The notes beneath the pieces are model-generated. The model searched no databases, had not been told where the DNA came from, and was given only the letters and a program-made list of their open reading frames with translations. The position numbers and the translations under genes are program-made. From Cellulomonas fulva (lineage in GTDB: Bacteria; Actinomycetota; Actinomycetes; Actinomycetales; Cellulomonadaceae), in NCBI RefSeq assembly GCF_018531375.1, contig NZ_JAHBOH010000001.1:124001-188000 (forward strand): DNA of 64,000 nt, in the 5' to 3' direction. Of the stretch, positions 27,748 through 36,053 are shown in pieces. Every line of letters starts with the position of its first letter. Positions within the stretch are counted from its first letter, which is position 1.

Positions 27748-29616
27748 TCAGAAGCCGCGACCCGCCTCGCGCTCGTTGTCGACCTCGGAGATCTCGTGCA
27801 CCTCGCGCCGGGCGGCCTCGCCCGCGTGCTTCGCCTCGTCGCGCTCGAGCTCGAGGCGCTGCGCCTCGAGCAGCGCGTCCCGGCGCTCGCGGCGCTCCTG
27901 CTGCGCGGCCGGGTCCGGGACCGGGACCGCCGCCAGGAGGCGCTGCGTGTAGGCGTCGCGCGGGTGGTTGACGACCTGCGCGGTCTCCCCCACCTCGACG
28001 AGCTTGCCGTTGTGCATCACCGCGATGCGGTCCGAGAGCATCTCGACGACCGCGAGGTCGTGGCTGATGAACAGGCACGCGAACCCGTGCTCCCGCTGCA
28101 GCTCCTGGAACAGCTCGAGCACCGTCGCCTGGACGGAGACGTCCAGCGCCGAGGTCGGCTCGTCGGCCACGAGCAGCTGCGGCTCCAGCGCGAGGCTGCG
28201 CGCGATGCCCACGCGCTGGCGCTGGCCGCCGGACAGCTCGTGCGGGTACCGGTTGCGCATCGCACGCGGGAGCTGCACCTGGTCGAGCAGCCGCTCGACC
28301 TCGCGCTGCAGGCCCTGCCCCTTGGTGCCGCGGTGCAGCAGCAGCGGCTCCGCGATCGACTCGCCGATCGGCAGCCGGGGGTTGAGCGAGCTGCCCGGGT
28401 CCTGGAAGACGATCCCGACCTTGGTGCGCAGCGGCTTGAGGTCGCGCATCGAGGCGCCGACCATGTCGTGCCCCACGATCTCGAGCTTGCCCGCCGTGAC
28501 CGGCAGGAGCCCGACGACCGCGCGCCCGATGGTCGTCTTGCCCGAGCCCGACTCGCCGACCAGGCCGACGACCTCGCCCTTGCGGATCTGCAGGCTCACA
28601 CCGTCCACCGCCCGGAACGCGGGGGTCCGACGACGCGCGGGGTACTCGATGACCATGTCGACCGCGTCGAGGACGACCTCGCGGCCGTCGGCGGAGGTCG
28701 TCGCGCCGGCGGCGTCCGTGGTGGCGCTCGTGCCGGCGGACGTGGCGGACGTCCCCGCGGCAGCCTCGGCCGCGGCGGCCTCCGCGCTGCGCCCCAGGTG
28801 GGGCACGGCCTCGAGCAGCTTGATCGTGTACGGGTGCTGGGGGTTGGCGAACAGCGCGCGCGCCTCACCCTGCTCGACGACCTGGCCGTCCTTCATCACC
28901 AGGATCTTGTCCGCCATGTCCGCGACCACGCCCATGTCGTGCGTGATCAGGACGATGCCGGAGTCGATCCGCTCGCGCAGGTCGCGCATGAGCTTGAGGA
29001 TCTCGGCCTGGACCGTCACGTCGAGCGCGGTCGTCGGCTCGTCCGCGAGCAGCAGCTTGGGGTCGCACGCGAGCGCCTGCGCGATCATCGCGCGCTGGCG
29101 CTGGCCGCCGGACAGCTGGTGCGGGTAGGAGTCGACGCGCTTCTCCGGGTCCGGGATCTCGACGAGCGTGAGCAGCTCGATCGCGCGGGCGCGGGCCTCG
29201 GCCGGCCCCATCTCGAAGTGGGTGCGCAGGGTCTCGACGATCTGGAAGCCGATCGTGAAGACCGGGTTCAGCGCCGTCATCGGCTCCTGGAAGATCATGG
29301 CGACCTCGCGGCCACGGATCCGGCGGAGCTTCGACGAGGGCATGCCGATCAGCTCGCGGTCACCCAGCCGGGCGGAGCCGCGGGCGCGGCCGTTCGGCGG
29401 CAGCAGACCCATGAGCGCCATCGACGACTGCGTCTTGCCGGAGCCGGACTCGCCGACGATCGCCAGCACCTCGCCCGGGCGGACGTCGTAGGTCACGCCC
29501 TGGGCGGCGGGGTACCAGGTGCCGTCCACGTAGAAGTCGACGCCGAGGTCGCGGACCTCGAGCACGGGCGTGCTCGTGTCGGCGGGGACGGGGGCGTCGG
29601 TGGTGTCGATGGCCAC
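27748..29616 (-). CDS. dual-ATPase ABC transporter ATP-binding protein (DppD-DppF fusion)
   Basis: 622 residues with two complete nucleotide-binding domains. Each has Walker A (GESGSGKT near residues 55 and 350), LSGGQRQR signature, Walker B (LLLADEPTTALD and LLVADEPTSALD) and switch His (LITHDMGVV, FISHDLAVV). The two halves correspond to OppD/DppD and OppF/DppF, joined by a low-complexity Thr/Ser/Ala linker at about residues 280-310. It powers the oligopeptide-type importer encoded to the right (permeases 30350-32991, binding protein 33181-35049). A PH-domain gene on the other strand lies between it and the permeases, so an extra promoter or read-through is needed. Confidence 0.95.
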   Translation of the reverse strand: MAIDTTDAPVPADTSTPVLEVRDLGVDFYVDGTWYPAAQGVTYDVRPGEVLAIVGESGSGKTQSSMALMGLLPPNGRARGSARLGDRELIGMPSSKLRRIRGREVAMIFQEPMTALNPVFTIGFQIVETLRTHFEMGPAEARARAIELLTLVEIPDPEKRVDSYPHQLSGGQRQRAMIAQALACDPKLLLADEPTTALDVTVQAEILKLMRDLRERIDSGIVLITHDMGVVADMADKILVMKDGQVVEQGEARALFANPQHPYTIKLLEAVPHLGRSAEAAAAEAAAGTSATSAGTSATTDAAGATTSADGREVVLDAVDMVIEYPARRRTPAFRAVDGVSLQIRKGEVVGLVGESGSGKTTIGRAVVGLLPVTAGKLEIVGHDMVGASMRDLKPLRTKVGIVFQDPGSSLNPRLPIGESIAEPLLLHRGTKGQGLQREVERLLDQVQLPRAMRNRYPHELSGGQRQRVGIARSLALEPQLLVADEPTSALDVSVQATVLELFQELQREHGFACLFISHDLAVVEMLSDRIAVMHNGKLVEVGETAQVVNHPRDAYTQRLLAAVPVPDPAAQQERRERRDALLEAQRLELERDEAKHAGEAARREVHEISEVDNEREAGRGF

Positions 29617-29693
29617 GGTCAGGATCCTTCCTGCATCAGGTGCCGACGCCCGGTCCGGGCGGCGCTCACCTGCGGGTCTGGGAGCATGGCGGG

Positions 29694-30290
29694 GTGGGTC
29701 CCACGCTGAGGTTCTCGTCGAGGTACGGACGGTGGCTGACGATCGCGGCCGGTGTCGCGGGTGTCGTCGCCGTGGTGGCGGTCGCCGTGTCGGACGGCCC
29801 GGTGGCCGGCCTGCGCGCGCTGCCCGTCGCCGGGGTGGTGGTCCTGCTGACCTGGGCGCTGTTCTGGCGACCCGAGGTCGAGGTGGCCGACGGCGGCGTC
29901 ACGGTGCGCAACGTCTGGCGCACCGTCGTGGTGCCGTGGCCGACGTACCGCGGCGCCGAGGTGCGCTTCGGCCTGCGCGTCGAGACGAGCGACGGCACCG
30001 TCGAGGCCTGGGCACCGCCGCGGAGCAGCAGCTCGGCCCGCTGGTTCACCCGCGGACGCGGGTCCACCGGCACGCTGCCCAACGAGGACGCGCGCGTGGA
30101 CGCCACCGCCGAGACCGCGCTCCGCGCGATCGTGGACCGGCATGCCGCGCTCGAGCGCGCCGGGCACCTGGCGGGTGCGCGGGCAGCGGTCGCCGCGGGC
30201 GCGGTGCAGGTCCGCCGGACCTGGCACCTGCGCCTCGCGGCGGCCACGCTCGTCCTGCTCGTCGCGAGCGTGCTGGCGCTCACGATCTGA
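29694..30290 (+). CDS. membrane protein with PH-like domain, antisense inside the opp cluster
   Basis: 198 residues from GTG 29694, which has GGGAG about 9 nt upstream; an upstream GTG at 29640 is possible. Two N-terminal membrane helices (~14-32, 38-56) precede a soluble part beginning FWRPEVEVADGGVTVRNVWR and VPWPTYRGAEVRFGLRV, the pattern of bacterial PH (bPH) domains found in small actinobacterial membrane proteins. A last helix is at the C-terminus. Function unknown. It runs opposite to the importer genes on both sides and so splits that cluster. Confidence 0.72.
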   Translation: MGPTLRFSSRYGRWLTIAAGVAGVVAVVAVAVSDGPVAGLRALPVAGVVVLLTWALFWRPEVEVADGGVTVRNVWRTVVVPWPTYRGAEVRFGLRVETSDGTVEAWAPPRSSSSARWFTRGRGSTGTLPNEDARVDATAETALRAIVDRHAALERAGHLAGARAAVAAGAVQVRRTWHLRLAAATLVLLVASVLALTI

Positions 30291-30349
30291 GCGGGCCCCT
30301 GTCGCCCCGGCGTGACGCACCGGGGTCATCGGGACCGTGGTCCGAGGCA

Positions 30350-31456
30350 CTAGCCGCCCATTCCCGCGTTGCGGACGTCGTCCTGCGGTCGCACCGTCGA
30401 GACGTACGCACGACGACCCGTGCCGTCCTCCGCCATGGCCTTCGCCATCTTGCGCTCCGAGGGGATGCGCTTCTGGCGCGGGTCGAACGCGTCGCGCAGG
30501 CCGTCGCCGATGAAGTTGACGGTCAGCGCGATCACGACGATGAACAGGCCGGGCCACCAGAACAGCCACGGACGCGTGGAGAACGCCTGCTGGTAGTCGT
30601 AGATCAACTTGCCGAGCGAGATGTCCGGCGGCTGGATCCCGAAGCCCAGGAACGACAGCGCGGTCTCCAGCAGGATCGCCGAGCTCATGAGCAAAGTCGT
30701 GCTCACGATGATCGTGCCGATCGCGTTGGGCAGGATGTGCTTGAAGATGATCCGGCGGCTGCTCGCGCCCGCGACGCGCGCCGCGTCGACGAACTCGCGC
30801 TCGCGCAGCGCCAGGAACTCCCCGCGCACCAGGCGAGCGAGACCGGTCCACAAGATCAGACCGAGCGCCACGGCGAAGAGCCAGCCGCTCACGCGTCCCG
30901 CGATCTTGCCGATGACCGCGCCGATGACGATCGTCGGCACGGTGATGAACAGGTCCGTCGTGCGCATGAGGAGCGTGTCGAGCCGGCCGCGGTAGAAACC
31001 CGCGAGCGAGCCGACGAGCACGCCGATCGCGCACGCGACGATCCCGATGATGAACATCACCATGAGCGAGGTCTGCACGCCGTGCATCACCCGCGCGAAC
31101 ATGTCGCGGCCGAGCTCGTCCTGCCCGAACGGGTGCGAGCCGATGGCGAAGCCTTCTCCGCCCAGCCACGTGGGCATCTGCAGCGTGGGCGCGCCGCCCG
31201 GGTTGACGATCGCGAGGGTCGTCTCCTTGCCGGTGAACTGCCACCAGCCCGGGATCGGGCCGACGCCCACGGACGTCAGCGCCAGGAGGGCGACCGCGAC
31301 CAGGACGACGAGCCCGACCATCGCCCCCTTGTGCCGGAAGAAGCGACGCCGGACGATCTCGCCCTGCGAGAGACCGACGACGTCCTTCAGCTCGATCTCG
31401 TTCTCGGTGCGGCCGGCCTGGTCGGCGGGCAGCTGCGGGTCGGGTGAGGTGCTCAT
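30350..31456 (-). CDS. oligopeptide-type ABC transporter permease (DppC/OppC)
   Basis: 368 residues with six membrane helices. The cytoplasmic N-terminus carries the OppC_N segment (GEIVRRRFFRHKGAMVGLVV). The loop HPFGQDELGRDMFARVMHG is diagnostic for DppC-like subunits, and the EAA motif VDAARVAGASSRRIIFKHILPN contacts the ATPase. The ATG overlaps the dppB stop by 4 nt. It forms the membrane channel with the gene at 31453-32991. The large periplasmic insert between helices 1 and 2 (residues ~65-110) is longer than in E. coli DppC. Confidence 0.95.
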   Translation of the reverse strand: MSTSPDPQLPADQAGRTENEIELKDVVGLSQGEIVRRRFFRHKGAMVGLVVLVAVALLALTSVGVGPIPGWWQFTGKETTLAIVNPGGAPTLQMPTWLGGEGFAIGSHPFGQDELGRDMFARVMHGVQTSLMVMFIIGIVACAIGVLVGSLAGFYRGRLDTLLMRTTDLFITVPTIVIGAVIGKIAGRVSGWLFAVALGLILWTGLARLVRGEFLALREREFVDAARVAGASSRRIIFKHILPNAIGTIIVSTTLLMSSAILLETALSFLGFGIQPPDISLGKLIYDYQQAFSTRPWLFWWPGLFIVVIALTVNFIGDGLRDAFDPRQKRIPSERKMAKAMAEDGTGRRAYVSTVRPQDDVRNAGMGG

Positions 31457-32991
31457 GCGTCCAACCGGATTCTCGGGTCGATCACCGCGTAGATGAGGTC
31501 CGCGACGATGTTGGCGATGATGGCGAGCGCGGCGGTGACCAGCAGGTACGCCATCACCACCTCCTGCTCGGCCTCGAGGAGTCCGCGCACGAAGAGCTGG
31601 CCCATACCGGGCCGCGCGAACACGGCCTCGGTGATCACCGCACCACCGATCAGGGTGATGACGTCGATCGGGACGATCGTCGCGAGCGGGATCAGCGTGT
31701 TGCGGAACCCGTGCCGGACGACCACCACGCGCTCGGGCAGGCCCTTCGCGCGGGCGGTGCGGATGTAGTCCTGGTTCATCACCTCGAGCATGCTCGAGCG
31801 CGAGTACCGCGTGTACGCCGCGAACGCGATGAGGACGAGCGTCGCCGTCGGCAGCATGAGGTGGGTGAACGAGTCGAGCACCTGGACCCAGTAGTTGCCG
31901 CCGAGGCCGGGTGTCTGGTCACCGAAGGTCGGGATCGGTCGTCCGCCGAGCGCCTTCGAGTACGGCGGCCAGACCTGCATGACCTGGTCGACGAAGGTGA
32001 GGAAGGCCATGACCAGAGACACGGCCACGCCCACCTTCGCGGACACGCCCCAGTCCGGCCCGCCGAAGAGCCGGCCGATGACCCATCCCACGACGGCGGT
32101 GGCGACCGCGAGCCCGAGGAGGATCCAGAAGGCGCCCTGGCCGTCGACACCGAAGGGGTCGAGGTCGAACACCGACTGCATCGGGAAGTACAGGACGAAC
32201 CCGAGCACGACCGACGAAAGTGCCGTCCACAAGGCACGCCTGTTGTGCAGTCCGGCGAACACCCCGACGACCGCGAAGCCGATGGCGCCGCCGAGCACGA
32301 GCAGGAGGATCGGCCCGATCTGGGGCTCGAGCCACCAGTTGGAGAGCTGGAGGTAGGCGAGCATCGCTGCGGTCGCCACACCGGCGACCAGGAAGACCTG
32401 AACGCGCCGGAGGGTCGTCCCGCCGATCGCGAGCGACCACAGGAAACCCATGACGGCGGCGATCACCGCGATCGTCAGCCACGCCAGGTTCGGGTCCCGC
32501 AGGAAGTCGTTGAACCCGATCGCGACCCACTGCTTGAGCATGACCGCGACCCAGAAGGACGGCAGCGAGTACAGCAGGAAGGACAGGAAGATGATCAGGT
32601 AGTCGAACGTCGCGTACTGCCGCAGCGCGCTCACGATGCCGACGGTGATGCCGAGCAGGAGCGAGAGGAAGGTCGCGGCTGTCACGAGCTGCAGGGTCGA
32701 CACGATCGCGTGCCCGAGCAGCGCGCTCACGGACTCACCGGTGCGCCATGCGACGCCGAGGTCACCCTGGAGCAGATCGCCGACCCACTTGAAGAATCGG
32801 ACGACGGCGTTCGTGTCCAGGTCCAGCTGCTCGATCCGAGCGGCGATGAGCTGCTGCTTGTTCGGCGCGGTGCTCTCGCGCAGGTCCTGCAGCGGGTCGA
32901 TCGCGCGGGCGACGAGCAGGTACATCAGGAAGAGGGCCACGAAGAGCGTGGCCAGGCCGGCCAGAAGCCGGCGGGTGAGGAATCTCAGCAC
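31453..32991 (-). CDS. oligopeptide-type ABC transporter permease (DppB/OppB) with large membrane insertion
   Basis: 512 residues from GTG 32991; ordinary DppB proteins have about 310-340. The N-terminal part (FLTRRLLAGLATLFVALFLM, GDLGVAWRTGESV) and the C-terminal part (EAA loop NQDYIRTARAKGLPERVVVV, VITEAVFARPGMGQLFVRGL) are normal. Between them, at about residues 168-370, lies an insertion with roughly six extra hydrophobic segments. It replaces the short loop between canonical helices, so the channel subunit may have about twelve helices. Similar long DppB proteins are annotated in some Actinobacteria, as far as I recall. A frame extending 30 codons upstream is not supported by a ribosome-binding site. 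Confidence 0.92.
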   Translation of the reverse strand: MLRFLTRRLLAGLATLFVALFLMYLLVARAIDPLQDLRESTAPNKQQLIAARIEQLDLDTNAVVRFFKWVGDLLQGDLGVAWRTGESVSALLGHAIVSTLQLVTAATFLSLLLGITVGIVSALRQYATFDYLIIFLSFLLYSLPSFWVAVMLKQWVAIGFNDFLRDPNLAWLTIAVIAAVMGFLWSLAIGGTTLRRVQVFLVAGVATAAMLAYLQLSNWWLEPQIGPILLLVLGGAIGFAVVGVFAGLHNRRALWTALSSVVLGFVLYFPMQSVFDLDPFGVDGQGAFWILLGLAVATAVVGWVIGRLFGGPDWGVSAKVGVAVSLVMAFLTFVDQVMQVWPPYSKALGGRPIPTFGDQTPGLGGNYWVQVLDSFTHLMLPTATLVLIAFAAYTRYSRSSMLEVMNQDYIRTARAKGLPERVVVVRHGFRNTLIPLATIVPIDVITLIGGAVITEAVFARPGMGQLFVRGLLEAEQEVVMAYLLVTAALAIIANIVADLIYAVIDPRIRLDA

Positions 32992-33082
32992 GGGTGGGCT
33001 ACCTCTTGTTTGGTGCACCGCGGTCTCGGGGATAGTAGTCCCCGCGGCGGCCACGGTCCGGGTCGAACCGGTCGTGCACACG

Positions 33083-33118
33083 CTCAGGGCGCTGGGATGG
33101 TGCTCCCAGCGCCCTGAG
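33083..33118 (-). terminator. 15-bp perfect hairpin between the binding-protein and permease genes
   Basis: CTCAGGGCGCTGGGA (33083-33097), loop TGGTGC, then the exact complement (33104-33118). It lies 63 nt after the binding-protein stop and 92 nt before the dppB start. There is no U-tract. Such hairpins often reduce read-through into permease genes and stabilise the abundant binding-protein mRNA. Confidence 0.7.
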
Positions 33119-33180
33119 CAGGAGTCACAGGCCGGCGACGCCCGGCCCCGCCACGGAGGCGGGACCGGACGTCACGGGAA

Positions 33181-35049
33181 TCACTCCGAGGCAGCCTCGC
33201 CGGCCGTCCAGTTCCAGAAGCCGTAGAAGATCGTCGGCGCGATCGTCAGCTTCGAGACGTTGCTGATCTTCTCCGGGTTCCAGGCGGTGACGCCGGGGAA
33301 CTGGAAGATCGTGACACCGAAGGCGTCCTTGACGAGCTCGGCCTCGACGTTCGACAGGATCTCCTCCTGCGCCGCCGGGTCGGTCTCGACCTGGAGCTTG
33401 TCGAACTCGGCGTCGACCGTCTTGTTCGAGTAGCCGTAGAAGTTGTTCGTGGCACCCGTGCGGTAGTTCGCGTCCGACTCGGTCACGGCCGTCGACGTCG
33501 ACTGCCAGCCGAACAGCGCCGCGTCGTAGAAGTCGGTCGCGTTCGACAGGTCGGTGCCCCAGTCGGTCTGGACCTCGTACGGGACGACCTTGAAGCCGGC
33601 CTGCTCGGCCGAGGCCTTGATGAGCTCGAACTCGTTCTGGCGGCGCGTGTTGTTCGGGTCGAACAGCACGCGGACCGTCACGTCCTTGGCGCCGGCCTCG
33701 GACAGGAGCGACTTCGCCGCGTCCACGTCGACCGTGCCGTACTCGTCGGACTGGCCGTTGGCGCCGACGATGCCGTCGTACATCGGCGAGCCGGGGACCT
33801 GCGTGAAGGAGTCACGCGTGGTCGTCATCGTCGGGTCGAGCGGGGTGACCAGCTTGTCGACGATGTCCTGGCGCGGGATGGTCTTGAGGAACGCCTGGCG
33901 CACCTTGAGCGCCTTGGCCGCGTCGCCGCCGTAGGACTTCGGGTCGAACGGGCCGCCGTTGGCGAACTGCAGGTCGACGTGCTCGTAGGTGCCCTCGGCA
34001 CCGGTCGCGACCTCGACGCCGTCGAGCTTCTGGACCGCCGTCAGGAGGTCGGCCGTGGCCTGCGGGTTGATGAGGTCGACCTCACCGTTCTGCAGAGCCG
34101 TGACCTGGCCCATCGGGTCGCCGTTGTAGCGGACGGTGACCTTGTTGATCGCGGCCTTGTGCTCACCCTCGTAGTCGGGGTTCGCGGTCAGGGTGATGTA
34201 CTGGTCCTTCACGAAGTCCGTGATGGTGTAGGCACCCGAGGTGACCAGCAGGTTCGCGTCGGCCTCGGCCGGCATCGACGCGTAGTTGAAGTCGGTGCTC
34301 CACACCTTGGAGATCTTCGAGACCGACGCGGTGTCGTTGTCCTGGATCGCCTTCACCAGGGCGTCGGCCGCCTCGGCGCCGTCCTCGATGCCGAGGGCGC
34401 GCTGCGCGACGACGTGCGCCGGCAGGTTGACGCCGATGGCCGTCTCCCAGTCCGCGAACGGCTTGGTGTAGGTCATGGTGATCGAGTTGCCCTCGATGAC
34501 CGGGGTCTCCTCGATCAGGGCGACAGCCGGGCTCGCGGCGTCGAAGTACACGCCCGCGTCCAGCTCGTCCTGGTTGGTGATCTCGCCGGTCTCGGGGTCG
34601 GTCTCGGCCTCGACGTTGTTGAACTTCCCGCTCTGGGCGGCCCACTCCAGGAGGAGGTCGGCGGGGCCCGCCGCGACGCCGTCCGACCACTTCGCGGTGT
34701 CCGCGAAGGTGTACTTGATCGTCAGCGGGTCGTCGGAGACCTTCTCGTACGAGCCGAACGAGGTGTCCTGCACCAGGTTCAGGTCCTCGTCGTAGTAGTT
34801 GAAGCCCGAGTTGAGCATGTACAGGATGACGTTGTTGGCCGTCGCGTTGCCCGTGATGCTCGTGCCGTTGGCCGAGTAGAAGGGCTGGTTCCACGCGATG
34901 TTGACCGACGTGTCCTGGCTGATGCCGGCGTTGTCGCCGTCGCCCGTGGCGTCGTCGTCGGCGTTGCCGCCGTCGCTCGAGCATGCGGCGAGCGACAGCG
35001 CGCTGACCGCCGCGATCGCGGCGAACGCGACCTTACGGTTGATCCTCAA
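33181..35049 (-). CDS. family 5 extracellular solute-binding lipoprotein (OppA/DppA-like), TTG start
   Basis: 622 residues from TTG at 35047-35049, which has a perfect AGGAGG site 6 nt upstream; the only earlier frame is unsupported. A basic signal peptide (RINRKVAFAAIAAVSALSLA) ends at lipobox LAAC, so the mature protein is a lipoprotein. The remainder is SBP_bac_5 (TAKWSDGVAAGPADLLLEWA; LTANPDYEGEHKAAINKVTV; a C-terminal FYGFWNWTAG). It captures peptides, or oligosaccharides in some relatives, for the permeases encoded downstream. A strong hairpin follows the gene. It is a paralogue of the lipoprotein at 25917-27716. Confidence 0.94.
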   Translation of the reverse strand: MRINRKVAFAAIAAVSALSLAACSSDGGNADDDATGDGDNAGISQDTSVNIAWNQPFYSANGTSITGNATANNVILYMLNSGFNYYDEDLNLVQDTSFGSYEKVSDDPLTIKYTFADTAKWSDGVAAGPADLLLEWAAQSGKFNNVEAETDPETGEITNQDELDAGVYFDAASPAVALIEETPVIEGNSITMTYTKPFADWETAIGVNLPAHVVAQRALGIEDGAEAADALVKAIQDNDTASVSKISKVWSTDFNYASMPAEADANLLVTSGAYTITDFVKDQYITLTANPDYEGEHKAAINKVTVRYNGDPMGQVTALQNGEVDLINPQATADLLTAVQKLDGVEVATGAEGTYEHVDLQFANGGPFDPKSYGGDAAKALKVRQAFLKTIPRQDIVDKLVTPLDPTMTTTRDSFTQVPGSPMYDGIVGANGQSDEYGTVDVDAAKSLLSEAGAKDVTVRVLFDPNNTRRQNEFELIKASAEQAGFKVVPYEVQTDWGTDLSNATDFYDAALFGWQSTSTAVTESDANYRTGATNNFYGYSNKTVDAEFDKLQVETDPAAQEEILSNVEAELVKDAFGVTIFQFPGVTAWNPEKISNVSKLTIAPTIFYGFWNWTAGEAASE

Positions 35050-35440
35050 TTGATCCTCCTGGAGAAGGTGGCGAGGCGTTCCGGTCCCGGCCGCGACGAG
35101 CACGCGACCCGGCCCGGGCGGCAGACCCGCCAGGGTTGAGAGCAACGGTAGTCAAGTGAAATCGGGCATAACGGGCCAGCGGAGGCGCTTCGACTGATCG
35201 TTACCCGATTGATACTGACCGGTAGCGTCCGCATCGTGAGACAGGCCCGGGGCTTCGCCCCGTTTTCATCGTGTCCACGTGCGTGATCTCGGTCCACCCG
35301 CTGTCAAACCGACGCCGCTCTCCTCGGGCCTGTGTTATGCGCCCGAAACACGACTGGTACGGCAAGTTCACACGCGGGCTCGCGCCACGGCCGGCTCCGG
35401 CCACGCTCCGGCCTCGCGGCACGGCCCCGAGAATGTCGGG
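35050..35440. other. 391-nt intergenic region, probable promoters of the importer and the DUF385 gene
   Basis: No credible coding sequence. It is more AT-rich than its surroundings around 35145-35215, as expected for promoter DNA, but I could not assign confident -35/-10 pairs. It includes the ribosome-binding site of the TTG-start gene (35056-35061) and a small GC hairpin followed by TTTT (35248-35266). Short open frames across it are not convincing. Confidence 0.6.
35248..35266 (+). terminator. GC hairpin with T4 tail
   Basis: CGGGGC-TTC-GCCCCG followed by TTTT, reading on the plus strand. It looks like a small intrinsic terminator, but no plus-strand gene ends here; it may stop antisense transcripts from the importer promoter or act in the DUF385 leader. 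Confidence 0.45.
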
Positions 35441-35920
35441 GTGAACCTCAGCGACCTGGCCCGCAGCCTCGGCAGCACCCGCGCGTTCGCCCGCGTCGGC
35501 CGCGCCGCCTCTCGACTGGACCGTCGGATCCAGCGCGCCACGGACGGCCGCTGGTCGGTGCTCGGCCGAGCGCGGCTCCCCCAGCTCGTCCTCACCACCA
35601 CCGGGCGCCGCACGGGCGAGCCGCGCGACGCGGTGCTGCTCTACGGGCGCGACGGCACCGCCTGGGTGGTGCTGGCGTCCAACTGGGGCCAGGGCCACGA
35701 CCCGGCCTGGGCGCTCAACCTCCTCGCCGAGCCGCACGCGAGCGTCACGGTCGGCGGCGTCACCACCCGCGTCGTCGCGCGGCCCGCCTCCGACGACGAG
35801 CGCGTACGCCTGCTGCCGCGCATGCGCGAGATCTGGCCGGGGTACGAGGCCTACGCCGAGCGCGCGGGCCGGTCGCTGCCCCTGTTCGTGCTCGAACCAC
35901 GGCTCGACCCGCGCTCCTGA
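35441..35920 (+). CDS. DUF385 deazaflavin (F420)-dependent nitroreductase-like protein
   Basis: 159 residues from GTG 35441. The split-barrel DUF385 pattern is present: LPQLVLTTTGRRTGEPRDAV, VVLASNWGQGHDPAWALNLL and a C-terminal EIWPGYEAYAER. Relatives such as Ddn of M. tuberculosis use coenzyme F420 to reduce quinones or nitro compounds. The cofactor is inferred from the family; no F420 synthesis gene lies in the window. The frame is open 54 codons further upstream, but those residues are not family-like. Confidence 0.85.
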   Translation: MNLSDLARSLGSTRAFARVGRAASRLDRRIQRATDGRWSVLGRARLPQLVLTTTGRRTGEPRDAVLLYGRDGTAWVVLASNWGQGHDPAWALNLLAEPHASVTVGGVTTRVVARPASDDERVRLLPRMREIWPGYEAYAERAGRSLPLFVLEPRLDPRS

Positions 35921-35948
35921 CGGCGGCAGCCGGATCGCTGCACGAACA

Positions 35949-35964
35949 CTTACCACGCGGTAAG
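35949..35964. promoter_or_regulatory. palindrome CTTACC-ACGC-GGTAAG upstream of the GH3 gene
   Basis: Perfect 6-bp arms around a 4-bp centre, about 12 nt upstream of a TAGGCT -10-like hexamer (35976-35981). In that place it would overlap the -35 region, suiting a repressor. The binding protein is unknown. Confidence 0.5.
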
Positions 35965-35987
35965 CCGAGTCGCGCTAGGCTCCCCCG

Positions 35988-36001
35988 TGGAAACGCTCCC
36001 G
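35988..36001. promoter_or_regulatory. CebR/CelR-like operator upstream of the GH3 beta-glucosidase
   Basis: TGGAAACGCTCCCG matches the cellobiose-repressor operator TGGGAGCGCTCCCA of Streptomyces CebR and Thermobifida CelR at 11 of 14 positions. It sits just downstream of the TAGGCT hexamer and 53 nt before the ATG, where a bound LacI-family repressor would block transcription. Confidence 0.6.
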
Positions 36002-36053
36002 CACGCCGCGGGGACCACGCCACCGAAGCCGTGACGCCGACGAAGGACTGCCC

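Noticed and set aside
35046..35297. 83-codon minus-strand open frame upstream of the binding-protein gene
   Set aside because: No motif, no ribosome-binding site; covers the probable promoter and leader.
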